Source of the DNA: Ariolimax columbianus
Lineage: Eukaryota > Mollusca > Gastropoda > Stylommatophora > Arionidae
Assembly (NCBI GenBank): GCA_036924085.1
Contig: JAVGWX010000004.1
Coordinates: forward strand, 75,519,590-75,583,589
Length of the DNA: 64,000 nt
Direction of reading: 5' to 3'
Shown here: positions 12,480 through 23,109 of the stretch, piece after piece
How positions within the stretch are numbered: position 1 is the stretch's first letter
Layout: each line of letters begins with the position of its first letter
Program-made: the position numbers and the translations under genes
Notes under the pieces: model-generated
Seen by the model: only the letters and a program-made list of their open reading frames with translations
What the model was told of the DNA's origin: nothing
Database searches by the model: none

Positions 12480-12955
12480 TGTAGTAGCCCTTTGCCTGCT
12501 GCACTAACTATATTCTCACTCCACTCGACTCAAGCAAATTAACTATGACACTAATTGAAAATAAAACACAATACAATTAAACTTTATTTCTACACGTTCA
12601 CAACTGACTCCCCAATCTTCACTCAAAACAAAACCTGTCTGGCTGTAAGGAATTATGGACTAAACTATAGCTAAACTAAACTAAAAGAAACTTGATTACG
12701 AACTACAACTTCATTCATGAACTAAAACTTGATTGACGAACCGTATATGGATTGCCACAGAATGGATGATTCGTGTTTATTCTTAAGCCCAGGTGATTCA
12801 TCCGTGTTCCTGTTCTTCTCGTCTATGGTGGCCAGCAATGATCGTTGAAAATATGGAGAGCTGGATAGCTGTGATAGTCAAATATATCTGTAGTAGTGAC
12901 TAGATTTCTTGAGAGTCACTGAAATCGTCTCTTAATCGTCCGATGATCGAAGCCG
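12480..12955 (-). mobile_element. Possible LTR related to the 29.2-kb solo LTR
   Basis: The start TGTAGTAGCC resembles the end of the 29151-30450 element (TGTAGCAGAC). Both carry CTTTATTnCTACAC about 100-130 bp inside, which on the minus strand reads as an AATAAA polyadenylation signal. The far boundary could not be located and no flanking duplication was found, so this is a weak call. The rest of the stretch is AT-rich with no coding potential. Confidence 0.3.
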
Positions 12956-13179
12956 GTGAGAGCTTCAGAATTGCTTGATTTTCTTTATTGGTTTCTTCAG
13001 ACCTTATCGTTTGAATATATTCCATACATTTGGTTAGGCTTCACTTCTTATCCCGCTCTTTTCCCTTCTATTTTCCTTCTTTTAAATCTTTTTTCTTTCT
13101 TGCGCATTGTTTTTATTTCTTCAATAATGTATGTACCAATATCTTTGTGTATGTATGTCTCTTGGTCATCATCATTATC

Positions 13180-14050
13180 TTCTATCCACCTGTGTCCTTA
13201 GATGACGCACGAAGGTGTAGTTTTCTGTCGTGTGCCATCTTTGTCACCGATGTTGTTATCGTTCCTGGTTTCTTCAGTGTCTCACTGACACCATTTATCC
13301 ATCTTTTTGTGGTCTGCCTCTTGCTCTGTAGCACTGATGTCTGGTATTGTAGATACGAGCAGCTGGTAACTTTGGTTGCACTCTTGTCAGGTGTCCGAAC
13401 AATTTTATTCTTTGACTTTCTATGCATTCCATGCACGGTGTTGCACTCACCTTCTGTCTGATTATTTCATTAAGTACTCTGTCCAGCCTTGTGACTCCGA
13501 CAGCCTTTCTCAAACACCTCATTTCACAAACAACGATTTTTCTTTCTTGTGCTTTGGTGAATGTCCATGTCTGACACTGATAGCAGATAGTTGGTATAAA
13601 AATACTATTTATCAGCTGTCTCGTTGTCTTGACTGTAGTGGGTTTGTGTCTTAGTAATGGTGAGAGTTGATAGGAAACCGCATTAGCTTTCTGTGTTCTT
13701 GATTCCACCTCTCTATCTAGCCTTCCATCTTGTGTGAACACCATACCCAAGTATTTGAATTCACTGACTTGTTTAATTAAGTTCTGTACTTTTTACATAT
13801 AGATTTAGTGTTTTGTCTATTCTGCTGATTGTCATTATCTCCGTCTTTGCTGTACTAATCGTCATATTATATCTATCACAGACAGTGTCAAGGGCATTAA
13901 GATGTTCTTGGAGGTTTTGTTAATCTCAATGAAAAAGACTGATAATCTGCGAAAATAGCTCGTTCCTTATGGTGGTTTCTGGTGTTGCTTCAGTTGTTAT
14001 TTGATCCATGTATACAATGAGCAATGGTATTTCCGAATTTTTCGGGGTTT
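13180..14050 (-). pseudogene. LINE RT C-terminal half, RTE-like
   Basis: The minus strand reads, 5' to 3', AIFADYQSFS (a decayed FADD motif C, near 13.95 kb), NLQEHLNALDTVCDRYNM, FKYLGMVFTQDGRLDREVE, LINSIFIPTICYQCQTWTF, EMRCLRKAVGVTRLDRV, QRIKLFGHLTR and a C-terminus ending KDTGG. This is the thumb and C-terminal region of an RTE-like endonuclease-reverse transcriptase. A 151-codon ORF (13295-13750) is intact and overlaps a second frame that carries the end, so one frameshift is near 13.3-13.4 kb. The 5' truncation lies near 14050. A short related remnant is at 38.2 kb. Confidence 0.88.
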
Positions 14051-14344
14051 TCTTTTTTTTTTGGTTTTTTTTGGTACTATTTCTTCTAGTTTCGTCTGTT
14101 TTTGCATGTGTGTAATGGTTTTGGCCATTTCTTATTTGGTCCACTCTCTTTCATAACTGGCACGCCGTGTTTCCGACTTTCCTGGCACTTCTGGTTAATG
14201 GCTGTTAATTTAAACCGTACATGTTATATCATGTCTTGTTTTGTTTTAGCAGTAATTAGTTATATGATTTCGTTTGCTTTTTTTTCTCTTGAAGAAGTCT
14301 TTGTGACCGTAACTGCATATGTCGTTTTGTTTTTTGACTTGTGG
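14051..14344. other. T-rich unexplained stretch
   Basis: Two T-runs interrupted by GG sit near 14045-14080, followed by T-rich sequence with chance ORFs. I see no domain, promoter or transposon end. Confidence 0.5.
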
Positions 14345-14545
14345 GGTCATTGAGCCATTACCTTTAGATGTTTAAACGGCTACAGGCAACACTTATCATG
14401 GCTACGAACAATCCTTGCAAGGGCTACAGACAATGCTTCTCAGCTTTATGGTTTCTTTTCGGTGCTAAAGATAATTTTTAATAAAACTACAGGCTTTTTC
14501 AGGGCTGCGAACAGTCAATGCTAGAGCTACATATAGTTCTTATAG
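14345..14545. repeat. Degenerate 22-bp minisatellite, second piece
   Basis: Units such as CTACAGACAATGCTTCTCAG, CTACGAACAATCCTTGCAAG and CTACAGGCAACACTTATCATG match the 22-bp family at 12.0 and 15.6 kb. It ends where an RTE-like LINE with a TATTG tail begins. Confidence 0.65.
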
Positions 14546-14569
14546 CTACAGTGAGTCAAATTAGGGATG

Positions 14570-15609
14570 CAATACAATACAATACAATACAATACGATAC
14601 AATAAATGTAATATCCTCGACTTCAGACCGGCGCGTGTACCGTATGCGAGGTAGCCAACAATGTTCTGTATGCAGTACGATCTTTCGCAGTGTCGTACCA
14701 TTTCGGACCCAGGGATCTCAGCAGACCATCTCGCCATCGTATGGGTGGGCGGCCGCGTGGTCGTGTCAAACAATTTGGCCACTAGAACGTCGTTCGGAGT
14801 GTCCATCTGTTATCTGCTATCTGTTATCTCCACGACGTCTCGAAATAGAGTGGGTTCTCTTATTTCAGAATTGTGGATTCTATCTCTCATCGAGGTAGAT
14901 TTGCGTAGATTTCACATCCGTAGATCATGGCTTGAATCGCAGAATTGAAAAGATACGCCAATGCCAAGGTGTCTTTAGCTGCAGGAGTATATTCTTTATG
15001 GTATTGAAGCTATACCAGGCTGTAGTTCTTTGTCTTGAGATTTCTCGGTCTAGGGTGTGGGTGGCATTTATTTCTTGCCATAAGTATATGAAGGAGCTGA
15101 CATCTTCTACCGGCTCATTTTCCAGCTTGATCTCGAATTTGCGGCAGTATGGGTTTCGGAGACATTGAGTTTTCTGTTTGTTCATCCGTAGTCCGACACC
15201 TCTACCGACCTCCTCCAGTTCGTTCAGGGAGTGTTGTGCCTCCTCGGTGGTGGTGCTGATGAGTACAATGTCATTCACAAAGCGTAGGTGGGTGAGCCTT
15301 TCCCCATCTATATTTATGACTCTATCGTTCCAACTAAGCTGTTGGAAGATGTCCTCAAGCGCCGATGAGAACATATTTGAACAAATGGTGTCGCTCTGCC
15401 GCACTCCTCTTGCTAGTGGAACAGTTATTGGGCAGTGGAACAGAGTAATGTCCGTACTGCAGCCCCCGTTTATTTCCTCGCTCATCCTCGTGCAATTTTC
15501 AGTCACACCCTGGTTTCTTATAGCATTTATTACGGCATCGATCGCAATACTGTCCATAAACACTAGACATATGGGCAGACGTAGTTCAAGCGCTCTCTCC
15601 AGCAGCTAG
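14570..15609 (-). pseudogene. RTE-like LINE with TATTG tail
   Basis: A 212-codon minus-strand ORF (14925-15563) contains RT motifs: ARGVRQSDTICSNMF (decayed motif B, normally VRQGD), LRFVNDIVLIS (motif C, with FADD altered to FVND) and FIYLWQEINATHTLDREI. After frameshifts the C-terminus follows as RIHNSEIREPTLF and WRDGLLRSLGPKWYDTAKDR (14.65-14.87 kb). The 3' end is a run of TATTG repeats (14570-14604), a short-repeat tail typical of RTE elements. The 5' end is truncated at 15609 against the 22-bp minisatellite. A second member of this family seems to be at 50.2-50.5 kb. Confidence 0.88.
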
Positions 15610-16075
15610 AGATGCATATAGTATTTCATAGGACTACAATCAGTTATTCCCATAGATATATACAATTCTTATTTGGGTACAATCTAGTTACAATCTTTCC
15701 CAGGTTACAGACAAGCATTCTCAGGCTAGAAACAATCTAAATCTTTCTCAGATTAGAGACAATCGTCTGCCAGTAAAAATAATCCTCTAGTTGCAAACAA
15801 TCATTCTCATGTTATAGAGCAAATCATTCTCCGGTTACAAACAATCATTATCAGGTTAGAGACAATCATTCTCCAATTACAAACAATCATTCTCAGGTTA
15901 GGGATAATCATTCTCTCTCCAGATACAGACAATCATCCCTTAGTTACAGACAATGATCCTCAGGTTACAGACAAATCATTCTCAGACTGGAAACACTCAT
16001 TCTCCAGTTACAGAAAAAAATCATTCTCTATATACAGACAATCAATATTATCTTAGAGACAATCATTTTCCTATT
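15610..16075. repeat. 22-bp minisatellite, main piece
   Basis: Degenerate units of 20-24 bp are built on CAATCATTCTCCAGTTACAGA and a GGTTAGAGA variant, about 20 units in all. It is interrupted at 16081 by an RTE-like LINE and resumes at 17046. Confidence 0.85.
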
Positions 16076-16080
16076 CAGAT

Positions 16081-17045
16081 CAGGTCAGGACATCCCATAA
16101 CCAGTGAGGTCGTTGTGAAACACATGAAGACATCCTCACAACCCCACGCCATCCCTCTCTGTCAGCGGTCGCTCCCAGTGCCTCCTCTGGTCGGAGATTG
16201 GTCCATTCTTTTATGTTGTCCTTCCACCTCTTTTTGGGACGGCCTGTTCGTCGTCTGCCTTGCACCTTCCCGTGGATGATCGTATTTGCAAGACCATTTG
16301 ATCTCGGTATGTGACCGTACCAAGCGAGTTTCCCTTTGACAGTTGCCAAGAGGTCTTCAAAAGGCCCTATTGCCGTTGTAATTCTATCTCGTATTTCCTC
16401 ATTTGTAATTCGATCTTTTTACGTGACGTTTAAAAGTCTTCGGAAACATCTCATCTCCAAGGCCTGTATCCTTCGCTGAAGGTCAGCTGTAACTGTCCAT
16501 GTCTCACAAGCATAGAGAAATATTGACAGGACTAATGTACGCATTAATATGCTTTTCATGAATAGTGCTAACCGCTTATCTTGCCAGATTTTGTCAGCCG
16601 TGCAAGCGCCGCTATTGTCTGTGCTTTTCTGCCCAACATTTTGATCCTTCATCACTGACAATCGAACCCAGATATTTAAAACGGTCGACCACTTCGAGTT
16701 CCTGGCCATTAGCTTTAATCATGCTGTTAAAGCCCTCAACGTTGTTGGACATTAATTTTGTCTTTCCAGTGTTAATCTTCATACCATAGTCAAGAGCTGT
16801 TTCATCGAGCCTTCTGACACTTTCCTGGAGTTCTGCTTCTGCACTCGCCAACCAGTCGATGTTATTTGCAAAACGAAGGTTGGTAATCGTTCTGCGCCCT
16901 ATCTTGACAGTACCAACGTGATCTTCAAGTGCTTCACTCATAATTCCTTCAAGAAATATTTCGAAATGTGTTGGAAAGAGTGTACAACCTTGTCTCATAC
17001 CGACTGATGTGCGAAAGCAGTCCTCTGCTTCCGATTCACAGACAC
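16081..17045 (-). pseudogene. RTE-like LINE nested in 22-bp minisatellite
   Basis: The minus strand carries TSVGMRQGCTLFPTHFEIF (motif B), LRFANNIDWLASAEAEL (motif C, FADD altered to FANN), MKINTGKTKLMSNN, FKYLGSIVSDEGS, then after a frameshift LSIFLYACETWTVTADLQRR and MRCFRRLLNVT. A third frame carries NGLANTIIHGKVQGRRRTG, GRPKKRWKDNIKEW and a C-terminus SCVSQRPHWLWDVLT. It is the same family as the copies at 10.9 and 26 kb. The 3' end has a degenerate TGACCTGATCTGAA tail. It is 5' truncated and has at least two frameshifts. Confidence 0.9.
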
Positions 17046-17230
17046 GTATCATCCAGTTGCAAACAATCATTCATGGGTTAAAGGCGATCATTCTCTAGTT
17101 ACAGACAAATCATTCTCCATTTACAATCATTCTCATCTTAAAGACAGTTATTCTCATGGTAAAGACGATCATTCTCCAGTTACAGACAATCATTCTCCAG
17201 TTACAGACAATCGTCTTCACGGTAATTGTT
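17046..17230. repeat. 22-bp minisatellite, right piece
   Basis: The repeat resumes directly after the nested LINE with CCAGTTGCAAACAATCATTC and ends with clean CATTCTCCAGTTACAGACAA units near 17200. The array therefore predates the LINE insertion. Confidence 0.82.
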
Positions 17231-17513
17231 CTTTTCAACGCTACAGCTGGTCCATTTCCTGGCAACAATCCATTTAGTGTTACAGCTGTTGTCAGAGCTT
17301 CATGCAACTTTATCAAGATTACATACATCCTTTGTCAGAAATACAGTTCTGGAGTGGCTGCATTCAGTTCTGTTGGTGTCTACATACAACCTTCTCTGCG
17401 TTAGAGTCTTGTTTCATGTGGTGAACAGGGGATTCATCAGCAAAAGACAAATAAGCAAGAAAACAAAAATGAACGCATACCGGGCCACAAACATACATGT
17501 CCTGACATACGGA

Positions 17514-17690
17514 TGTTCTTCTTCTTCTTCGTTCATTTTCAATCTCCTGCTACCAAGCCCTGCAAGTAGCAGGATGTAGTCCGCAGAACGGAATGTGTTG
17601 TGTCACTAGTTTACAGCTTGACTGCGCTATTTGCACCTTTCGGTCTGACACATCCGTCTTCGGCAGCACATACAGATGTAAGTTGTGGTC
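17514..17690 (-). mobile_element. SINE with GAA tail (S family), copy 1
   Basis: Read on the minus strand it has the shared S-family 3' region: GACGGATGTGTCAGACCGAAAGGTGC in two parts, GCGCAGTCAAGCTGTAAAC, GTTCTGCGGACTACATCCTG, then GAACGAAGAAGAAGAAGAA. The same layout occurs at 32.7-33.0, 41.2-41.6, 48.0-48.5 and 58.7-58.85 kb. The 5' part is missing here. Confidence 0.7.
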
Positions 17691-17759
17691 AATAAACGTA
17701 TCCAAAAACAAAGCCAGTTATAATCTTTAGAACTGAGGTGCTTAAAAAAAGACAGTTCA

Positions 17760-18050
17760 AGTGACAAGAAGGGACAAGATCCGTAACCAGACAATACGTA
17801 AAGATCTCGAAGCAGGCAAGAGTGAAGCAGTCTCAAATGCAGTGGTTTGTTCAAGTTTATAGAATGAGAGAGGACCGTATACCACGGCAGATTTGGTAGG
17901 TCAAGGGTCAGGGATCCAGACTACAGGATGTTCCAAAATACATCGGGAAGTCAACATACGACAGTACCTGAGAGACCGAGGTCTGGACTAGAGATGGGGA
18001 TAGAAAAGACTGCGATCTCTCTAACAAGCTCTACACATCATGGTGGAAGA
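17760..18050 (+). pseudogene. LINE polyprotein C-terminal remnant
   Basis: Plus-strand frames give DKIRNQTIRKDLEAG, then WFVQVYRMREDRIPRQIW and YLRDRGLD after shifts. This is the usual order RNxxIR, WFGHVxRMxxxRxPRxIW, DLxDRGLDW of a LINE C-terminus. The following 35/44-bp array begins almost immediately after it. Confidence 0.65.
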
Positions 18051-19175
18051 GGAGCAACTATGGTAGAAGACTCTATGCCTCAAGGTAGAAGAGGAGTGAT
18101 TATGTAAGGTAAAAGACTCTACGCCTAGGAGTTGCTAAGTAAGGTACAAGACTCTACGCCTAGGAGTTGCTAAGTAAGGTACAAGACTCTACGCCTAGGA
18201 GTTGCTAAGTAAGGTAGAAGACTCTACGCCTAGGAGTTGCTAAGTAAGGTAGAAGGCTCTACGCCTTAGTGTAGAAGAGAAGTGACTAAGTAATGTAATA
18301 GACTACACCCCAGGGTAGAAGAAGAGTGACTTAGTAATGTAATAGACTACACCCCAGGGTAGAAGAGGAGTGACTTAGTAAGGTAACAGACTTCACCTCA
18401 GGGTAGTAGAGGAGTTACTTAGTAAGGTAACAGACTACACCTCAGGGTAGAAGAGGAGTGACTTAGTAAGGTAACAGACTACACCTCAGGGCAGAAGCGG
18501 AGTGACTTAGTAAGGTAACAGACTTCACCTCAGGGTAGAAGCGGAGTGACTTAGTAAGGTAACAGACTTCACCTCGGGGTAGAAGAGGAGTTACTTAGTA
18601 ATGTAATAGACTACACCCCAGGGCAGAAGCGGAGTGACTTAGTAAGGTAACAGACTTCACCTCAGGGTAGAAGCGGAGTGACTTAGTAATGTAACAGACT
18701 TCACCTCAGGGCAGAAGAGGAGTAACTTAGTAATGTAACAGACTTCACCTCAGGGCAGAAGAGGAGTGACTTAGTAAGGTAACAGACTACACCTCGGGGT
18801 AGAAGAGGAGTTACTTAATAAGGTAACAGACTACACCTCAGGATAGAAGAGGAGTTACTTAATAAGGTAACAGACTTCACCTCAGGGTAGAAGAGGAGTG
18901 ACTTAGTAAGGTAACAGACTTCACCTCGGGGTAGAAGAGGAGTTACTTAATAAGGTAACAGACTTCACCTCAGGGTAGAAGAGGAGTGACTTAGTAAGGT
19001 AACAGACTTCACCTCGGGGTAGAAGAGGAGTTACTTAATAAGGTAACAGACTACACGTCAGGATAGAAGAGGAGTTACTTAATAAGGTAACAGACTACGC
19101 CTCAGGGTAGAAGAGGAGTGACTTAGTAAGGTAACAGACTACGCCTCAGGGTAGAAGAGGAGTGGCTAAGTAATT
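18051..19175. repeat. 35-bp then 44-bp minisatellite array
   Basis: The left part (about 18080-18260) repeats a 35-bp unit starting TAGGAGTTGCTAAGTAAGG. The right part repeats a 44-bp unit (GTAGAAGAGGAGTGACTTAG, then TAAGGTAACAGACTTCACC, then TCAGG). The 44-bp form is the 35-bp form with a GTAGAAGAG-type insertion. About 20 of the longer units are present, with ACTACACC/ACTTCACC and GTGACTTAG/GTTACTTAA variants alternating. It ends at 19175. Confidence 0.93.
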
Positions 19176-19765
19176 ATTTTCTTTTCAGCGCATGTCCTTG
19201 CTATGACTATAAACAACATTTTTTCAGAATAACGCAAGAATAAGCATACAACGGGGAAGTGAGCATTACCAACACGACCCAACAATACACCAAATAAGAG
19301 GGTTAAACTACCAACATAGTAGACCGCGCCATATTATCACCAACTGGTATTTCTATAACTAAGGTCGAACCCGGTATGGTCTAAAAAAAAAGCTTTTCAA
19401 AATCTCATAAATAAAATTATAATTCATCCTGAGTGCCCACACCCTTACATCGTGGTGACGCCACTGGTCTCACTGGCACACCTACGTGTTAAAAATCAAC
19501 GACAGTTTGACGAGTGTTATTAAAACAATGAATCCTCCCTCTGATAACTAGAATCAATATTTTAATTGCGCCTGAAAATAGATCCTGTTCGTTTTTCTTA
19601 AATTAAATTTTGTGTATGGTCGAAATGAGGATGGAAAGTCGAATTCATCGCTGGAAAACATGCACGCGCATACGTTATTTATTTATCAAAAAGAACTTTT
19701 TTGTAAAATGGATTTAATTCTCAATAGCAGCATTGTTATTAACTACGTTATTTTACTTGTGTGAA
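19176..19765. other. AT-rich stretch, no gene seen
   Basis: It contains a splice-acceptor-like TTTCTTTTCAG at 19187-19197 and a short A-run near 19384. There is no supported exon, transposon end or repeat. The longest open frames are very short. Confidence 0.5.
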
Positions 19766-19769
19766 ATGG

Positions 19770-20300
19770 AGTCAAGACTAACATGAAGGTCGTGCGAAAC
19801 ATATTGACCAAGACCCAAACTCACTTGGTAGAAGAGTTCTTGTTAAAGGTTTTGTTACAGCAGCCAATCCAGCGAGGTTTGGATAACCATTGTGATTCCT
19901 ACATTGTAGTGTGGGGAGGAAGACTAACGTCTGGTCAAGCACAACATACTGATCAGACATGTCAGTCAGGGTCAGCCAAAATAGACTGGCCAAGACCCTC
20001 ACCTCGGTTTTCTTGTAGCCCTCCCAGGAAACGGTCTTTTTTCATGGCAGCCTGGCTAACGAGGTGAGGGATCGATGTGATCCCTGTAGTAGTGCACGAC
20101 ACACAGATGAAGCCAAGCCCTGCACAACTACCATGTAGGACCCTGGTCCACCTTCATCAGCACACTTGGGCTTTGAGGAACGTTATTGCAACCCGCCACT
20201 TCACGTTCTTTTCTTTTTAGCAAAAGACTAACCTACTCATTGTGGGCATTCGCAAACAACAACCACTAACCTACTCATGTGGGCATTCGCAAACAACAAC
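19770..20300 (+). mobile_element. CAA-tailed dispersed repeat, copy B (partly doubled)
   Basis: This is the longest copy of the family. The 5' part (ACTAACATGAAGGTCGTGCG, then ACATATTGACCAAGACCC and TTGTTACAGCAGCCAA) resembles a second start at about 19918, where ACTAACGTCTGGTCAAGC leads into GTCAGTCAGGGTCAGCC. It continues with GCCTGGCTAACGAGG, GGATCGATGTGATCCC, CCACCTTCATCAGCA and GCAACCCGCCACT. The tail is doubled: GTGGGCATTCGCAAACAACAAC occurs twice, in two parts, at about 20240 and 20280. Confidence 0.78.
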
Positions 20301-20518
20301 ATACAATGGAGTGTCTATTGAAGGGATACAAATCTGTGGAAACTTTAAGGCAGCGAGTTGTAAATAAATAAGGTTTGTTCATGACAACGATCACAAAACA
20401 AGTGTGTATCTGCCCTCGGGTTATATATATAAAACGAACAACAGACAAGAAGATTGGAAGATTAGGAAGATTTTGAATTCATGTAACAGAGTTTCAAGGG
20501 TCCAACCAGCCAACGCCA

Positions 20519-20640
20519 GGGAAGCCCTGAAAATACCGTTCGTGGTACCCACACATAACTTGAGAAACCTGCCCGAGAGGTTCAAGGAAGCCCTGAAAAT
20601 ACCGTTCGTGGTGCCCGAGAGGTTGAGTTCATTGAACGGG
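20519..20640. repeat. 66-bp partial tandem duplication
   Basis: GAAGCCCTGAAAATACCG occurs at 20521 and again at 20587, with further matching sequence around CCCGAGAGGTT. On the minus strand the duplication is in frame (22 codons), but no recognisable domain is present. Confidence 0.7.
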
Positions 20641-20672
20641 GAATTGTCCTTAATTCTTAAACAATACAGTTT

Positions 20673-20857
20673 CTGAGGCTGTCGGCACTGCCATAGAGCT
20701 TGTCTAGTGTTGCCACTGGTGATGGCCACGTGATTTTTCTGGTCCTCGTATGTCGGACAACTTTGCAGCAGATGTTCAGCGGTCATTTTCCTTGTACCAC
20801 AGGTGCATTCGTCAGTGCCACCTATCTTCAGTTTATTGAATAGATAGTATCTCAGTC
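20673..20857 (-). mobile_element. 185-bp internal LINE fragment with 14-bp direct repeats
   Basis: The minus strand encodes LFNKLKIGGTDECTCGTRK, then MTAEHLLQSCPTYEDQKN. This matches the C-terminal Cys/His region of the LINE at 41.9-43.1 kb (LFNKLKIGGTNECPCGTGK). Both ends lie inside the LINE coding region. The fragment is flanked by a perfect 14-bp direct repeat, AAACAATACAGTTT, at 20659-20672 and 20858-20871. The duplication implies target-site duplication, yet there is no LINE 3' UTR or tail, so the 3' end is also truncated. Repair-linked capture or internal priming could explain this. Confidence 0.85.
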
Positions 20858-20871
20858 AAACAATACAGTTT

Positions 20872-21904
20872 AAGACTGTCCAGCCAAAATGGTTACCTTC
20901 CTTCGATTTCTACTGGGAATTGCACGACCTTCTAAGTCACCTAGTAGGTTGAAAAACAAGCTATCCTTTCTCTGGTTTAAGGCAATTGAACTCAAGAAAG
21001 TAGAAGTCATTGACCAAAGCGAGGAGCTTAGCATATAAGCTGAAGGATGAGTGTGAAGGGGACAGATAAGAAAGAGTAGAGAAGAGAAGACTACCTGGCA
21101 GTCAGTAGGTATGAGATAGACCAGGCTAGAAACCAGGTAGACTACAGAACATTGCCAGTGAATAACTAGATTAGAAGTCACCAAAGCAGACCAACACTGA
21201 AAGGCAACGAGAGACCACGCACGTGTAAGAATCTGTCTGTGTGTGATGTTCTGTTTGAGTTGTCGCTAACGCCTGTCACTCGTGGCTCGACTTCCAAGTC
21301 CCTGAGTGGCATTCGTCTGCATTATCGCCAGAGGGAGACGTGTTGCTTCGATACGAAGCTGTCGTCCTGCACAATACGTCGTGACACATGTGTTACTTTG
21401 TCATGACAACCACAGTAACAGAATAACTGTCCTCTGTCATAGGCAGGAGCACAGCTGCATATATGTTACCCCAATGCAGATAAACACTTGTCATGTCATC
21501 GGTGTCAGGAAAACAAAGTGATGAGTTTTTTTGGAAGTCTTGCAATTAAAACATGATAATTTATTGCTGGTTAAGACTGAAAAATCCAAGTAATGGAGAT
21601 GATAATCTTTAGACAGATTCTTGGCGTAGCATAAAAGATCGTCACAAATACATATGTACACAGTACAATCCAATAGTTTATCGGACCATATCAGGATCAC
21701 AAATCGTTGGTTGTAGTTTAGTTTTAATTTAATTAAAGAATCAACATCATTGCACGCGGTTTAACCCATAAGTGCTCTGTTCTTCTCCATATTTTTGGAG
21801 AATCTCAGCACAATGGACCGACTCCGTGGCACCGGCGAGGATCCCGTAATAGATTGGCTAGATTTGAAACATAATTTTGAAGTTTCCCCGGGCACGAGCC
21901 GTTA
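20872..21904. other. Unexplained unique sequence
   Basis: I see no repeat or domain I can support. One weak possibility is a gag-like start on the plus strand at 21813 (MDRLRGTGEDPVIDWLD, followed soon by a stop). It is too short and isolated to call. Confidence 0.45.
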
Positions 21905-22104
21905 AGCCTACTATTTTCAATTTCCAACTGCCGAAGGAATTTTAACGCGCGTGACACTGGAGGCGGGCGTCCGATCTCTACTACTCAGAGATCCAGGAAA
22001 ATACCAGAAAGTACACGGGACAAAAATCCTGGTAACCACCGTGATTTGAACTCGCAACCTACAGCACCCGAGGCCAGCGTCTTACCTCGAGACCCCTCAG
22101 TCCC
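21905..22104 (-). mobile_element. tRNA-derived SINE (Ser/Leu-like head)
   Basis: On the minus strand the 5' end (from 22104) reads GGGACTGAGGGGTCTCGAGG, then TAAGACGCTGGCCTCGGGTG and GGTTGCGAGTTCAAATCAC. This has the D-arm, anticodon-arm and T-arm order of a tRNA with a B box GAGTTCAAATC (22042-22052). A non-tRNA body follows, so it is a SINE head rather than a tRNA gene. The 3' limit is uncertain. Confidence 0.68.
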
Positions 22105-22109
22105 AATCG

Positions 22110-22345
22110 TTTGAGAAAACATGTAAGCTCATTTGGTACGGTCATGTGTTATTATGACATGGGCCGCCGAACATGGGCTAGTTCCAGGCAAGTGAAAGAG
22201 AGGTCGCCATAGGATGATGTACTATAGTCAACGGGCAAAACCATGAGATAGCCTGAAGCAGAGACGATGGACAGATTGTCGTGGACGCAGACAGTTCATG
22301 ACGTAATGAGATGTGATGCTCTTCTTGGGCCTCTTTGGTTACGGA
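22110..22345 (+). pseudogene. Very decayed LINE C-terminus
   Basis: The plus strand has WYGHVLL (near 22137) and later a region resembling a KMMYYSQRAK / DRLSWTQTVHDVM C-terminus after frameshifts. The WFGHV-type motif is the main support. It could be chance. Confidence 0.35.
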
Positions 22346-22509
22346 AAAGCCGAGAAGAGAAAGTATTGCAGTACAGCCATAATGGTCAAGCTTCCTCAGT
22401 AAAAATACGTAAGCAGCGTATCCTTGTCAGAACGTTGCTCTTACAACTACCAACATATTCGACTGTTATGAGCTTCTTGACAGTTTATATTACTTTTCGT
22501 ACGTAGAGA

Positions 22510-23105
22510 GGCGATTGTACAAAGAAAAATTCAGTGTCTGCCAAACTTGGAACAGCAGGATCCGGTCATAATGGAACGGATGTTCCACCCTTAGACCACG
22601 CTACCTTTTCTTCCTCAATATGCCTCACGATATCAGAAGAATAATATTAACCTGCTACTTAGAAATGGAAAGTGATCACGTGTAACCTTAGAATAGTCAC
22701 AACTAGCATGGGAGCCTATTTGAAACATACAATATATTACTTACAAATGGTCGCAAACCCGTACCCACTTTTGTCATGGCGAGACTGTGAGTCCTTCTTA
22801 CCACACGTAGCCCTCATTTATTTATCTCGGTCCTTCTTATATTTTTTGCTGAAACATAAAACGTTATGGTAAAATAAAAAAAAGTTTTCTCATTCTTTGA
22901 ATGAAGCTTCAAACCACTGTAAGTAGTGTAACTAAAGGACAACGCTCTACGCCTCGTTACTGTGACCAACAACAAATTATATTGCCCATCGCAAAGCGAT
23001 CATGGCCACAAAATCAAAAGGGTTTGTCTTAATAATGTGATGCGCGCTGTATTTAAATTATAGTGAGGAAGTTTATGCGCTGGTCATCAATCTAACTCTT
23101 ACCCG
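22510..23105. other. Unexplained unique sequence
   Basis: AT-rich with no convincing coding, repeat or transposon-end signal. Confidence 0.45.
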
Positions 23106-23109
23106 AGCT

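Noticed and set aside
19187..19197. Splice acceptor TTTCTTTTCAG as evidence of a gene
   Set aside because: No open coding sequence or paired donor follows; such motifs are frequent by chance in T-rich DNA.
21813..21905. gag-like ORF (MDRLRGTGEDPVIDWLD)
   Set aside because: Only about 30 codons before a stop, with no zinc knuckle, protease or RT nearby.
22042..22104. Functional tRNA-Ser or tRNA-Leu gene
   Set aside because: The T-arm is followed by unrelated sequence and the acceptor ends do not pair well; it is a SINE head.
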